Part shown: one piece after another, positions 12,901 through 25,245 of the stretch
Layout of the letters: the number at the start of each line of letters is the position of its first letter
How positions within the stretch are numbered: position 1 is the first letter of the stretch
NCBI RefSeq assembly: GCF_029227915.1
Contig: NC_079885.1
Span: 2,170,001-2,234,000 of the forward strand
From: Hydractinia symbiolongicarpus
Lineage: Eukaryota; Cnidaria; Hydrozoa; Anthoathecata; Hydractiniidae
DNA: 64,000 nucleotides
Direction: 5' to 3'
Notes under the pieces: model-generated
The model's database searches: none
What the model saw: only the letters and a program-made list of their open reading frames with translations
What the model was told of the DNA's origin: nothing
Made by a program: the position numbers and the translations under genes

Positions 12901-14988
12901 TTGAAAAATCGTTCGGGAAATCAGTTTAATCCCTGGGTACTTTCTTTATATACATTCAACTATACGGGCCTAACCCGGGATTTATGGGAAATCGCGGGTT
13001 TTCGTTTGCCGGCAATTAAACTTCTTTTATTCAGCGTCTCATCAAAAATGAAAACAGTTTTGAAAACTACAAGTCTCACGCGTTTTAGTGGTGAAAATAT
13101 AATTTAAAAAATCGTTCTGGAAATGAGTTTACTCACAGGGTACTTTCTTTGTATACATTCGACAATACGGGCCAAGCCCGGGATTTACGGGAAATCGCGG
13201 GTTTTCGTTTGCCGGCGATTAAACTTCTTTCATTAAGCGTCTCATCAAAAATGAAAACATTTTTGAAAACTACAAGTCTCATGCGTTTTAGTGGTGAAAA
13301 GATAATTTAAAAAATCGTTTTGGAAATGAGTTTACTCACAGGGTACTTTCTTTGTAAACATTCGACTATACGGGACAAACCCGGGATTTAGGGAAATCGT
13401 GGTATTTCGTTTGCCGGTGATTAAACCTCTTTCATTAAGCGTCTCATTAAAAATGAAAACATTTTTGGAAACTACAAGTCTCAATCGTTCTAGTGGTGCA
13501 GATATAATTTGAAAAATCGTTCGGGAAATCAGTTTACTCCCTGGGTACTTTCTTTATATACATTCAACTATACGGGCCTAACCCGGGATTTACGGGAAAT
13601 CGCGGGTTTTCTTTTGCCGGCAATTAAACTTCTTTTATTCAGCGTCTCATCAAAAATGAAAACACTTTTGAAAACTACAAGTCTCACGCGTTTTAGTGGT
13701 GAAAAAATAATTTAAGAAATCGTTCTGGAAATGAGTGTACTCACAGGGTACTTTCTTTGTATACATTCGACGATACGGGCCAAGCCCGGGATTTACGGGA
13801 AATCGCGGGTTTTCGTTTGCCGGCGATTATACTCCTTTTATTCAGCGTCTCATCAAAAATGAAAACATTTTTGAAAACTACAAGTCTCATGCGTTTTAGT
13901 GGTGAAAAGATAATTTAAAAAATCGTTTTGGAAATGAGTTTACTCACAGGGTACTTTCTTTGTATACATTCGACTAAACGGGCCACGCCCGGGATTTACG
14001 GGAAATCGCGCGTTTTCGTTTGCTGGCGATTAAACTCCTTTTATTCAGCGTCTCATTAAAAATGAAAACATTTTTGAAAACTACAAGTCTCGTGCGTTTT
14101 AGTGGTGAAAAAAAAATTTAAAAAATCGTTCGGGAAATAGTTTACACCCTGGGTACTTTCTTTGTATACATTCGACTATACGGGCCAAGCCCGGGATTTA
14201 CGTGAAATAGCGGGTTTTTGTTTGCCGGCGATTAAACCTCTTTCATTAAGCGTCTCATCAAAAATGAAAACATTTTTGGAAACTACAAGTCTCATTCGTT
14301 CTAGTGGTGCAGAAATAATTTGAAAAATCGTTCGGGAAATCAGTTTACTCCCTGGGTACTTTCTTTATATACATTCAATTATACGGGCCAAGCCCGGGAT
14401 TTACGGGAAATCGCAGGTTTTCGTTTGCCGGCGATTAAACTTCTTTTATTCAGCGTCTCACCAAAAATGAAAACACTTTTGAAAACTACAAGTCTCACGC
14501 GTTTTAGTGGTGAAAAAAAATTTTAAAAAATCGTTCGGGAAATGAGTTTACACCCTGGGTACTTTCTTTGTGTACATTCGACTATACGGGCCGAGCCCGG
14601 GATTTACGTGAAATCGCGGGTTTTCGTTTGCCGGCGATTAAACCTCTTTCATTAAGCGTCTCATCAAAAATGAAAACATTTCTAAAAACTACAAGTCTCA
14701 TGCGTTTTAGTGGTGAAAAAATAATTTAAAAAATCTTTCGGGAAATGAGTTTACTCCCTGGGTACTTTCGTTGTATACTTTTGACTATATGGGCCGAATC
14801 CGTGATTTACGGGAAATCGCGGGTTTTCGTTTGCCGGCGATTAAACTCCTTTTATTCAGCGTCTCATCAAAAATAAAAACATTTTTGAAAACTACAAGTC
14901 TTATGCGTTTTAGTGGTGAAAAGATAATTTAAAAAATCGTTTTGGAAATGAGTTTACTCACAGGGTACTTTCTTTGTATACATTCGAC
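12859..14988 (+). repeat. Second copy of the 10-12 kb block
   Basis: Matches about 10019-12149 at a shift of 2,840 bp, falling to 2,839 after one G is lost at about 14139 (GGAAATAGTTTACACC). Monomers D 12901, E 13104, J 13307, D'' 13509, Q 13712, H2 13915, L2 14118, D' 14320, L 14523, M 14726. Shared rare variants include GCAGATATAATTTG, GATTATACTCC and CTATATGGGCC. The copies part where the first goes on with H' and the second with H2. Confidence 0.85.
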
Positions 14989-15943
14989 TAAAAGGGCCAC
15001 GCCCGGGATTTACGGGAAATCGCGCGTTTTCGTTTGCTGGCGATTAAACTCCTTTTATTCAGCGTCTCATTAAAAATGAAAACATTTTTGAAAACTACAA
15101 GTCTCGTGCGTTTTAGTGGTGAAAAAAAAATTTAAAAAATCGTTCGGGAAATGAGTTTACACCCTGGGTACTTTCTTTGTATACATTCGACTATACGGGC
15201 CAAGCCCGGGATTTACGTGAAATAGCGGGTTTTTGTTTGCCGGAGATTAAACCTCTTTCATTAAGCGTCTCATCAAAAATGAAAACATTTTTGGAAACTA
15301 CAAGTCTCATTCGTTCTAGTGGTGCAGAAATAATTTGAAAAATCGTTGGGGAAATCAGTTTACTCCCTGGGTACTTTCTTTATATACATTCAACTATACG
15401 GGCCAAGCCCGGGATTTACGGGATATCGCAGGTTTTCGTTTGCCGGCGATTAAACTTCTTTTATTCAGCGTCTCACCAAAAATGAAAACACTTTTGAAAA
15501 CTACAAGTCTCACGCGTTTTAGTGGTGAAAAAAATATTTAAAAAATCGTTCGGGAAATGAGTTTACACCCTGGGTACTTTCTTTGTGTACATTCGACTAT
15601 ACGGGCCGAGCCCGGGATTTACGTGAAATCGCGGGTTTTCGTTTGCCGGCGATTAAACCTCTTTCATTAAGCGTCTCATCAAAAATGAAAACATTTCTAA
15701 AAACTACAAGTCTCATGCGTTTTAGTGGTGAAAAAATAATTTAAAAAATCTTTCGGGAAATGAGTTTACTCCCTGGGTACTTTCGTTGTATACTTTTGAC
15801 TATATGGGCCGAATCCGTGATTTACGGGAAATCGCGGGTTTTCGTTTGCCGGCGATTAAACTCCTTTTATTCAGCGTCTCATCAAAAATAAAAACATTTT
15901 TGAAAACTACAAGTCTTATGCGTTTTAGTGGTGAAAAGATAAT
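13915..15943 (+). repeat. Tandem pentamer H2-L2-D'-L-M, two copies (~1,015 bp each)
   Basis: Copy 1 is 13915-14928, copy 2 is 14929-15943. Both carry CTATATGGGCCGAATCCG in M. Copy 2 has private changes AAAAGGGCC, GCCGGAGATT, GTTGGGGAAATC and GGGATATCGC. Copy 1 has the 1-base deletion in L2. Confidence 0.85.
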
Positions 15944-16145
15944 TTAAAAAATCGTTTTGGAAATGAGTTTACTCACAGGGTACTTTCTATGTAAACATTC
16001 GACTATACGGGACAAACCCGGGATTTAGGGAAATCGTGGTATTTCGTTTGCCGGCGATTAAACCTCTTTCATTAAGCGTCTCATTAAAAATGAAAACATT
16101 TTTGGAAACTACAAGTCTCAGTCGTTCTAGTGGTGCGGAAATAAT
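15944..16145 (+). repeat. Single J monomer
   Basis: A 202-bp J monomer linking the pentamer pair to the next D-type heptamer. Private variant CAGTCGTTCTAGTGGTGCGG near its end. Confidence 0.8.
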
Positions 16146-17566
16146 TTGAAAAATCGTTCGGGAAATCAGTTTACTCCCTGGGTACTTTCTTTATATACAT
16201 TCAACTATACGGGCCTAACCCGGGATTTATGGGAAATCGCGGGTTTTCGTTTGCCGGCAATTAAACTTCTTTTATTCAGCGTCTCATCAAAAATGAAAAC
16301 AGTTTTGAAAACTACAAGTCTCACGCGTTTTAGTGGTGAAAATATAATTTAAAAAATCGTTCTGGAAATGAGTTTACTCACAGAGTACTTTCTTTGTATA
16401 CATTCGACGATACGGGCCAAGCCCGGGATTTACGGGAAATCGCGGGTTTTCGTTTGCCGGCGATTAAACTTCTTTCATTAAGCGTCTCATCAAAAATGAA
16501 AACATTTTTAAAAACTACAAGTCTCATGCGTTTTAGTGGTGAAAAGATAATTTAAAAAATCGTTTTGGAAATGAGTTTACTCACAGGGTACTTTCTTTGT
16601 ATACATTCGACTATACGGGCCAAGCCCGGGATTTACAGGAAATCGCGGGTTTTCGTTTGCCGGCTATTAAACCACCATTCATTAGGCGTCTCATTAAAAA
16701 TGAAAACATTTCTTAAAACTACAAGTCTCATGGGCTTTAGTGGTGAAATAATAATTTAAAAAATCGTTCGGGAAATGAGTTTACTCCCTGGGTACTTTCT
16801 TTGTATACTTTTGACTATACGGGCCTAACCCGGGATTTATGGGAAATCGCAGGTTTTCGTTTGCCGGCGATTAAACTCCTTTTATTCAGCGTCTCATCAA
16901 AAATGAAAACAGTTTTGAAAACTACAAGTCTCACGCGTTTTAGTGGTGAAAATATAATTTAAAAAATCGTTTTGGAAATGAGTTTACTCACAGGGTACTT
17001 TCTTTGTATACATTCGACTAAACGGGCCACGCCCAGGATTTACGGGGAATCGCGGGTTTTCGTTTGCCGGCGATTAAACCACTTTCACTAAGCGTCTCAT
17101 CAAAAATTAAAACATTTCTGAAAACTACAAGTCTCATGCGTTTTAGTGGTGAAAATATAATTTAAAGAATCGTTTGGGAAATGAGTTTACTCCCTGGGTA
17201 CTTTCTTTGTATACTTTTGACTATACGGGCCGAGTCCGGGATTTACGGGAAATCGCGCGTTTTCGTTTCCCGGCGATTAAACCACTTTCACTAAGCGTCT
17301 CATCAAAAATTAAAACATTTCTGAAAACTACAAGTCTCATGCGTTTTAGTGGTGAAAAGATAATTTAAAAAATCGTTTTGGAAATGAGTTTACTCACAGG
17401 GTACTTTCTTTGTAAACATTCGACTATACGGGACAAACCCGGGATTTAGGGAAATCGTGGTATTTCGTTTGCCGGCGATTAAACCTCTTTCATTAAGCGT
17501 CTCATTAAAAATGAAAACATTTTTGGAAACTACAAGTCTCAATCGTTTTAGTGGTGCAGAAATAAT
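16146..17566 (+). repeat. Complete heptamer HOR D-E-F-G-H-I-J (1,421 bp)
   Basis: Starts 16146, 16349, 16552, 16756, 16959, 17162, 17365. Shares with 4578 the GTTTGGGAAATG marker in I. It aligns with 3765-4982 at shifts of 12,381 bp before H and 12,584 bp after it, as expected if one copy lost H or the other kept it. E has CAGAGTAC and H has CCCAGG in place of CCCGGG. Confidence 0.88.
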
Positions 17567-18177
17567 TTGAAAAATCGTTCGGGAAATCAGTTTACTCCCT
17601 GGGTACTTTCTTTATATACATTCAACTATACGGGCCTAACCCGGGATTTATGGGAAATCGCGGGTTTTCGTTTGCCGGCAATTAAACTTCTTTTATTCAG
17701 CGTTTCATCAAAAATGAAAACAGTTTTGAAAACTACAAGTCTCACGCGTTTTAGTGGTGAAAATATAATTTAAAAAATGGTTCTGGAAATGAGTTTACTC
17801 ACAGGGTACTTTCTTTGTATACATTCGACGATACGGGCCAAGCCCGGGATTTACGGGAAATCGCGGGTTTTCGTTTGCCGGCGATTAAACTTCTTTTTTA
17901 ATTAAGCGTCTCATCAAAAATGAAAACATTTTTGAAAACTACAAGTCTCATGCGTTTTAGTGGTGAAAAGATAATTTAAAAAATCGTTTTGGAAATGAGT
18001 TTACTCACAGGGTACTTTCTTTGTAAACATTCGACTATACGGGACAAACCCGGGATTTAGGGAAATCGTGGTATTTCGTTTGCCGGCGATTAAACCTCTT
18101 TCATTAAGCGTCTCATTAAAAATGAAAACATTTTTGGAAACTACAAGTCTCAATCGTTTTAGTGGTGCAGAAATAAT
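17567..18177 (+). repeat. Trimer D-E-J (611 bp)
   Basis: Starts 17567, 17770, 17976. E is the PacI-insertion form (TTTTTTAATTAAGCG). D ends GCGTTTCATC and E starts with AAATGGTTCTGG; both variants recur in the D-E of the next block at a shift of 611 bp, so D-E was duplicated with a J between. Confidence 0.85.
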
Positions 18178-19398
18178 TTGAAAAATCGTTCGGGAAATCA
18201 GTTTACTCCCTGGGTACTTTCTTTATATACATTCAACTATACGGGCCTAACCCGGGATTTATGGGAAATCGCGGGTTTTCGTTTGCCGGCAATTAAACTT
18301 CTTTTATTCAGCGTTTCATCAAAAATGAAAACAGTTTTGAAAACTACAAGTCTCACGCGTTTTAGTGGTGAAAATATAATTTAAAAAATGGTTCTGGAAA
18401 TGAGTTTACTCACAGGGTACTTTCTTTGTATACATTCGACGATACGGGCCAAGCCCGGGATTTACGGGAAATCGCGGGTTTTCGTTTGCCGGCGATTAAA
18501 CTTCTTTTTTAATTAAGCGTCTCATCAAAAATGAAAACATTTTTGAAAACTACAAGTCTCATGCGTTTTAGTGGTGAAAAGATAATTTAAAAAATCGTTT
18601 TGGAAATGAGTTTACTCACAGGGTACTTTCTTTGTATACATTCGACTATACGGGCCAAGCCCGGGATTTACAGGAAATCGCGGGTTTTCGTTTGCCGGCT
18701 ATTAAACCACCATTCATTAGGCGTCTCATTAAAAATGAAAACATTTCTTAAAACTACAAGTCTCATGGGCTTTAGTGGTGAAATAATAATTTAAAAAATC
18801 GTTCGGGAAATGAGTTTACTCCCTGGGTACTTTCTTTGTATACTTTTGACTATACGGGCCTAACCCGGGATTTATGGGAAATCGCAGGTTTTCGTTTGCC
18901 GGCGATTAAACTCCTTTTATTCAGCGTCTCATCAAAAATGAAAACAGTTTTGAAAACTACAAGTCTCACGCGTTTTAGTGGTGAAAATATAATTTAAAAA
19001 ATCGTTTGGGAAATGAGTTTACTCCCTGGGTACTTTCTTTGTATACTTTTGACTATACGGGCCGAGTCCGGGATTTACGGGAAATCGCGCGTTTTCGTTT
19101 GCCGGCGATTAAACCACTTTCACTAAGCGTCTCATCAAAAATTAAAACATTTCTGAAAACTACAAGTCTCATGCGTTTTAGTGACGAAAAGATAATTTAA
19201 AAAATCGTTTTGGAAATGAGTTTACTCACAGGGTACTTTCTTTGTAAACATTCGACTATACGGGACAAACCCGGGATTTAGGGAAATCGTGGTATTTCGT
19301 TTGCCGGCGATTAAACCTCTTTCATTAAGCGTCTCATTAAAAATGAAAACATTTTTGGAAACTACAAGTCTCAATCGTTCTAGTGGGGCAGAAATAAT
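18178..19398 (+). repeat. Hexamer HOR D-E-F-G-I-J (1,221 bp, H missing)
   Basis: Starts 18178, 18381, 18587, 18791, 18994, 19197. Same H-less order and GTTTGGG marker as 3765-4982. I ends with a rare TTTTAGTGACGAAAAG that recurs at about 27710. J has TAGTGGGGCAG. Confidence 0.85.
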
Positions 19399-20618
19399 TT
19401 GAAAAATCGTTCGGGAAATCAGTTTACTCCCTGGGTACTTTCTTTATATACATTCAACTATACGGGCCTAACCCGGGATTTATGGGAAATCACGGGTTTT
19501 CGTTTGCCGGCGATTAAACTTCTTTTTTAATTAAGCGTCTCATCAAAAATGAAAACATTTTTGAAAACTACAAGTCTCATGCGTTTTAGTGGTGAAAAGA
19601 TAATTTAAAAAATCGTTTTGGAAATGAGTTTACTCACAGGGTACTTTCTTTGTATACATTCGACTATACGGGCCAAGCCCGGGATTTAAGGAAATCGCGG
19701 GTTTTCGTTTGCCGGCTATTAAACCACCATTCATTAGGCGTCTCATTAAAAATGAAAACATTTCTTAAAACTACAAGTCTTATGGGCTTTAGTGGTGAAA
19801 TAATAATTTAAAAAATCGTTCGGGAAATGAGTTTACTCCCTGGGTACTTTCTTTGTATGCTTTTGACTATACGGGCCTAACCCGGGATTTATGGGAAATC
19901 GCAGGTTTTCGTTTGCCGGCGATTAAACTCCTTTTATTCAGCGTCTCATCAAAAATGAAAACAGTTTTGAAAACTACAAGTCTCACGCGTTTTAGTGGTG
20001 AAAATATAATTTAAAAAATCGTTTTGGAAATGAGTTTACTCACAGGGTACTTTCTTTGTACACATTCGACTAAACGGGCCACGCCCGGGATTTACGGGGA
20101 ATCGCGGGTTTTCGTTTGCCGGCGATTAAACCACTTTCACTAAGCGTCTCATCAAAAATTAAAACATTTCTGAAAACTACAAGTCTCATGCGTTTTAGTG
20201 GTGAAAATATAATTTAAAGAATCGTTCGGGAAATGAGTTTACTCCCTGGGTACTTTCTTTGTATACTTTTGACTATACGGGCCGAGTCCGGGATTTACGG
20301 GAAATCGCGCGTTTTCGTTTGCCGGCGATTAAACCACTTTCAATAAGCGTCTCATCAAAAATTAAAACATTTCTGAAAACTACAAGTCTCATGCGTTTTA
20401 GTGGTGAAAAGATAATTTAAAAAATCGTTTTGGAAATGAGTTTACTCACAGGGTACTTTCTTTGTAAACATTCGACTATACGGGACAAACCCGGGATTTA
20501 GGGAAATCGTGGTATTTCGTTTGCCGGCGATTAAACCTCTTTCATTAAGCGTCTCATTAAAAATGAAAACATTTTTGGAAACTACAAGTCTCAATCGTTC
20601 TAGTGGTGCAGAAATAAT
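19399..20618 (+). repeat. Hexamer HOR D/E-F-G-H-I-J (1,220 bp)
   Basis: Starts 19399, 19605, 19808, 20011, 20214, 20417. The first monomer is a D/E fusion: D through AATCACGGG, E with the PacI insertion after GCCGGCGATT. One whole monomer has been lost compared with a heptamer. F has GGGATTTAAGG, one base short. Confidence 0.85.
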
Positions 20619-22849
20619 TTGAAAAATCGTTCGGGAAATCAGTTTACTCCCTGGGTACTTTCTTTATATACATTCAACTATACGGGCCTAACCCGGGATT
20701 TATGGGAAATCGCGGGTTTTCGTTTGCCGGCAATTAAACTTCTTTTATTCAGCGTCTCATCAAAAATGAAAACAGTTTTGAAAACTACAAGTCTCACGCG
20801 TTTTAGTGGTGAAAATATAATTTAAAAAATCGTTCTGGAAATGAGTTTACTCACAGGGTACTTTCTTTGTATACATTCGACGATACGGGCCAAGCCCGGG
20901 ATTTACGGGAAATCGCGGGTTTTCGTTTGCCGGCGATTAAACTTCTTTCATTAAGCGTCTCATCAAAAATGAAAACATTTTTGAAAACTACAAGTCTCAT
21001 GCGTTTTAGTGGTGAAAAGATAATTTGAAAAATCGTTTTGGAAATGAGTTAACTCACAGGGTACTTTCTTTGTATACATTCGACTATACGGGCCAAGCCC
21101 GGGATTTACAGGAAATCGCGGGTTTTCGTTTGCCGGCTAATAAACCACCATTCATTAAGCGTCTCATCAAAAATGAAAACATTTTTGGAAACTACAAGTC
21201 TCATTCGTTCTAGTGGTGCAGAAATAATTTGAAAAATCGTTCGGGAAATCAGTTTACTCCCTGGGTACTTTCTTTATATACATTCAACTATACGGGCCAA
21301 GCCCGGGATTTACGGGAAATCGCAGGTTTTCGTTTGCCGGCGATTAAACTTCTTTTATTCAGCGTCTCACCAAAAATGAAAACACTTTTAAAAACTACAA
21401 GTCTCACGCGTTTTAGTGGTGAAAAAAAAATTTAAAAAATCGTTCGGGAAATGAGTTTACACCCTGGGTACTTTCTTTGTGTACATTCGACTATACGGGC
21501 CGAGCCCGGGATTTACGTGAAATCGCGGGTTTTCGTTTGCCGGCGATTAAACCTCTTTCATTAAGCGTCTCATCAAAAATGAAAACATTTCTAAAAACTA
21601 CAAGTCTCATGCGTTTTAGTGGTGAAAAAATAATTTAAAAAATCTTTCGGGAAATGAGTTTACTCCCTGGGTACTTTCGTTGTATACTTTTGACTATACG
21701 GGCCGAATCCGTGATTTACAGGAAATCGCGGGTTTTCGTTTGCCGGCGATTAAACTCCTTTTATTCAGCGTCTCATCAAAAATAAAAACATTTTTGAAAA
21801 CTACAAGTCTTATGCGTTTTAGTGGTGAAAAGATAATTTAAAAAATCGTTTTGGAAATGAGTTTACTCACAGTGTACTTTCTTTGTATACATTCGACTAT
21901 ACGGGCCAAGCCTGGGATTTACAGGAAATCGCGGGTTTTCGTTTGCCGGCTATTAAACCACATTCATTAGGCGTCTCATTAAAAATGAAAACATTTCTGA
22001 AAACTACAAGTCTCATGGGCTTTAGTGGTGAAATAATAATTTAAAAAATCGTTCGGGAAATGAGTTTACTCCCTGGGTACTTCCTTTGTATACTTTTGAC
22101 TATACGGGCCGAGTCCGGGTTTGCGGGAAATTGCAGGTTTTCGTTTGCCGGCGATTAAACTCCTTTTATTCAGCGTCTCATCAAAAATAAAATCATTTTT
22201 GAAAACTACAAGTCTCATGCGTTTTAGTGGTGAAAAGATAATTTAAAAAATCGTTTTGGAAATGAGTTTACTCACAAGGTACTTTCTTTGTATACATTCG
22301 ACTAAACGGGCCACGCCCGGGCTTTACGGGGAATCGCGGGTTTTCGTTTGCCGGCGATTAAACCACTTTCACTAAGCGTCTCATCAAAAATTAAAACATT
22401 TCTGAAAACTACAAGTCTCATGCGTTTTAGTGGTGAAAATATAATTTAAAGAATCGTTCGGGAAATGAGTTTACTCCCTGGGTACTTTCTTTGTATACTT
22501 TTGACTATACGGGCCGAGTACGGGATTTACGGAAATCGCGCGTTTTCGTTTGCCGGCGATTAAACCACTTTCACTAAGCGTCTCATCAAAAATTAAAACA
22601 TTTCTGAAAACTACAAGTCTCATGCGTTTTAGTGGTGAAAAGATAATTTAAAAAATCGTTTTGGAAATGAGTTTACTCACAGGGTACTTTCTATGTAAAC
22701 ATTCGACTATACGGGACAAACCCGGGATTTAGGGAAATCGTGGTATTTCGTTTGCCGGCGATTAAACCTCTTTCATTAAGCGTCTCATTAAAAATGAAAA
22801 CATTTTTGGAAACTACAAGTCTCAATCGTTCTAGTGGTGCAGAAATAAT
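20619..22849 (+). repeat. Undecamer HOR D-E-F'-D'-L-M-N-O-H'-I-J (2,231 bp)
   Basis: Starts 20619, 20822, 21025, 21229, 21432, 21635, 21838, 22041, 22243, 22446, 22648. This is the fullest form of the F'-containing HOR. It is matched by 31997-34430 at a shift of 11,378 bp for the first eight monomers, then 11,581 bp after an extra H' in the downstream copy. Confidence 0.87.
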
Positions 22850-24068
22850 TTGAAAAATCGTTCGGGAAATCAGTTTACTCCCTGGGTACTTTCTTTATAT
22901 ACATTCAACTATACGGGCCTAACCCGGGATTTATGGGAAATCGCGGGTTTTCGTTTGCCGGCAATTAAACTTCTTTTATTCAGCGTCTCATCAAAAATGA
23001 AAACAGTTTTGAAAACTACAAGTCTCACGCGTTTTAGTGGTGAAAATATAATTTAAAAAATCGTTCTGGAAATGAGTTTACTCACAGGGTACTTTCTTTG
23101 TATACATTCGACGATACGGGCCAAGCCCGGGATTTGCGGGAAATCGCGGGTTTTCGTTTGCCGGCGATTAAACTTCTTTCATTAAGGGTCTCATCAAAAA
23201 TGAAAACATTTTTGAAAACTACAAGTCTCATGCGTTTTAGTGGTGAAAAGATAATTTAAAAAATCGTTTTGGAAATGAGTTTACTCACAGGGTACTTTCT
23301 TTGTATACATTCGACTATACGGGCCAAGCCCGGGATTTACAGGAAATCGCGGGTTTTCGTTTACCGGCTATTAAACCACCATTCATTAGGCGTCTCATTA
23401 AAAATGAAAACATTTCTTAAAACTACAAGTCTCATGGGCTTTAGTGGTGAAATAATAATTTAAAAAATCGTTCGGGAAATGAGTTTACTCCCTGGGTACT
23501 TTCTTTGTATACTTTTGACTATACGGGCCTAACCCAGGATTTATGGGAAATCGCAGGTTTTCGTTTGCCGGCGATTAAACTCCTTTTATTCAGCGTCTCA
23601 TCAAAAATGAAAACAGTTTTGAAAACTACAAGTCTCACGCGTTTTAGTGGTGAAAATATAATTTAAAAAATTGTTTTGGAAATTAGTTTACTCACAGGGT
23701 ACTTTCTTTGTATACATTCGACTAAACGGGCCACGCCCGGGATTTACGGGGAATCGCGGGTTTTCGTTTGCCGGCGATTAAACCACTTTCACTAAGCGTC
23801 TCATCAAAAATTAAAACATTTCTGAAAACTACAAGTCTCATGCGTTTTAGTGGTGAAAATATAATTTAAAGAATCGTTCGGGAAATGAGTTTACTCCCTG
23901 GGTACTTTCTTTGTATACTTTTGACTATACGGGCCGAGTCCGGGATTTACGGGAAATCGCGCGTTTTCGTTTGCCGGCGATTAAACCTCTTTCATTAAGC
24001 GTCTCATTAAAAATGAAAACATTTTTGGAAACTACGAGTCTCAATCGTTCTAGTGGTGCAGAAATAAT
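22850..24068 (+). repeat. Hexamer HOR D-E-F-G-H-I/J (1,219 bp)
   Basis: Starts 22850, 23053, 23256, 23460, 23663, 23866. The last monomer is an I/J fusion: I through CGCGCG and GCCGGCGATTAAAC, then J (CTCTTTCATTAAG). It has ACTACGAGTCTC, a variant found in the I/J monomers at 25896 and 35447 too, so the fusion happened once and was copied. Confidence 0.86.
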
Positions 24069-24879
24069 TTGAAAAATCGTTCGGGAAATCAGTTTACTCC
24101 CTGGGTACTTTCTTTATATACATTCAACTATACGGGCCTAACCCGGGATTTATGGGAAAACGCGGGTTTTCGTTTGCCGGCAATTAAACTTCTTTTATTC
24201 AGCGTCTCATCAAAAATGAAAACAGTTTTGAAAACTACAAGTCTCACGCGTTTTAGTGGTGAAAATATAATTTAAAAAATCGTTCTGGAAATGAGTTTAC
24301 TCACAGGGTACTTTCTTTGTATACATTCGACGATACGGGCCAAGCCCAGGATTTACGGGAAATCGCGGGTTTTCGTTTGCCGGCGATTAAACCACTTTCA
24401 CTAAGCGTCTCATCAAAAATTAAAACATTTCTGAAAACTACAAGTCTCATGCGTTTTAGTGGTGAAAATATAATTTAAAGAATCGTTCGGGAAATGAGTT
24501 TACTCCCTGGGTACTTTCTTTGTATACTTTTGACTATACGGGCCGAGTCCGGGATTTACGGGAAATCGCGCGTTTTCGTTTGCCGGCGATTAAACCACTT
24601 TCACTAAGCGTCTCATCAAAAATTAAAACATTTCTGAAAACTACAAGTCTCATGCGTTTTAGTGGTGAAAAGATAATTTAAAAAATCGTTTTGGAAATGA
24701 GTTTACTCACAGGGTACTTTCTATGTAAACATTCGACTATACGGGACAAACCCGGGATTTAGGGAAATCGTGGTATTTCGTTTGCCGGCGATTAAACCTC
24801 TTTCATTAAGCGTCTCATTAAAAATGAAAACATTTTTGGAAACTACAAGTCTCAATCGTTCTAGTGGTGCAGAAATAAT
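24069..24879 (+). repeat. Tetramer D-E/H-I-J (811 bp)
   Basis: Starts 24069, 24272, 24475, 24678. The second monomer is an E/H fusion (E through GATTTACGGG, then CCACTTTCACTAAG and ATTAAAACATTTCTG), which removes F and G. D has TGGGAAAACGCGGG. Confidence 0.85.
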
Positions 24880-25146
24880 TTGAAAAATCGTTCGGGAAAT
24901 CAGTTTACTCCCTGGGTACTTTCTTTATATACATTCAACTATACGGGCCTAACCCGGGATTTATGGGAAATCGCGGGTTTTCGTTTGCCGGCAATTAAAC
25001 TTCTTTTATTCAGCGTCTCATCAAAAATGAAAACAGTTTTGAAAACTACAAGTCTCACGCGTTTTAGTGGTGAAAATATAATTTAAAAAATCGTTCTGGA
25101 AATGAGTTTACTCACAGGGTACTTTCTTTGTATACATTCGACGATA

Positions 25147-25159
25147 CGGGCCAAGCCCG
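25147..25159. other. GC-rich dyad (5-bp arms) in the monomer core
   Basis: Arms CGGGC and GCCCG flank the 3-base loop CAA, directly overlapping the SmaI site. Equivalent positions recur in almost every monomer. E, F, H and L types keep five base pairs (loops CAA, CAC, CGA). D and J types keep four (CGGG/CCCG). I, S, T and O types keep only three perfect pairs. A small hairpin or cruciform is possible; whether it forms or is selected is unknown. Confidence 0.6.
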
Positions 25160-25223
25160 GGATTTACGGGAAATCGCGGGTTTTCGTTTGCCGGCGATTA
25201 AACTTCTTTCATTAAGCGTCTCA

Positions 25224-25245
25224 TCAAAAATGAAAACATTTTTGA
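25224..25245. other. AT-rich perfect dyad (9-bp arms, 4-base loop)
   Basis: Arms TCAAAAATG and CATTTTTGA surround AAAA. The dyad is perfect in E and Q types and in many domain 2 monomers. It carries one mismatch in D and D' types (CAG or CAC in place of CAT) and is strongly disrupted in H and I types (ATTAAAACATTTCTG). It lies about 65 bp downstream of the GC-rich dyad, so a typical monomer carries two potential cruciforms. Confidence 0.65.
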
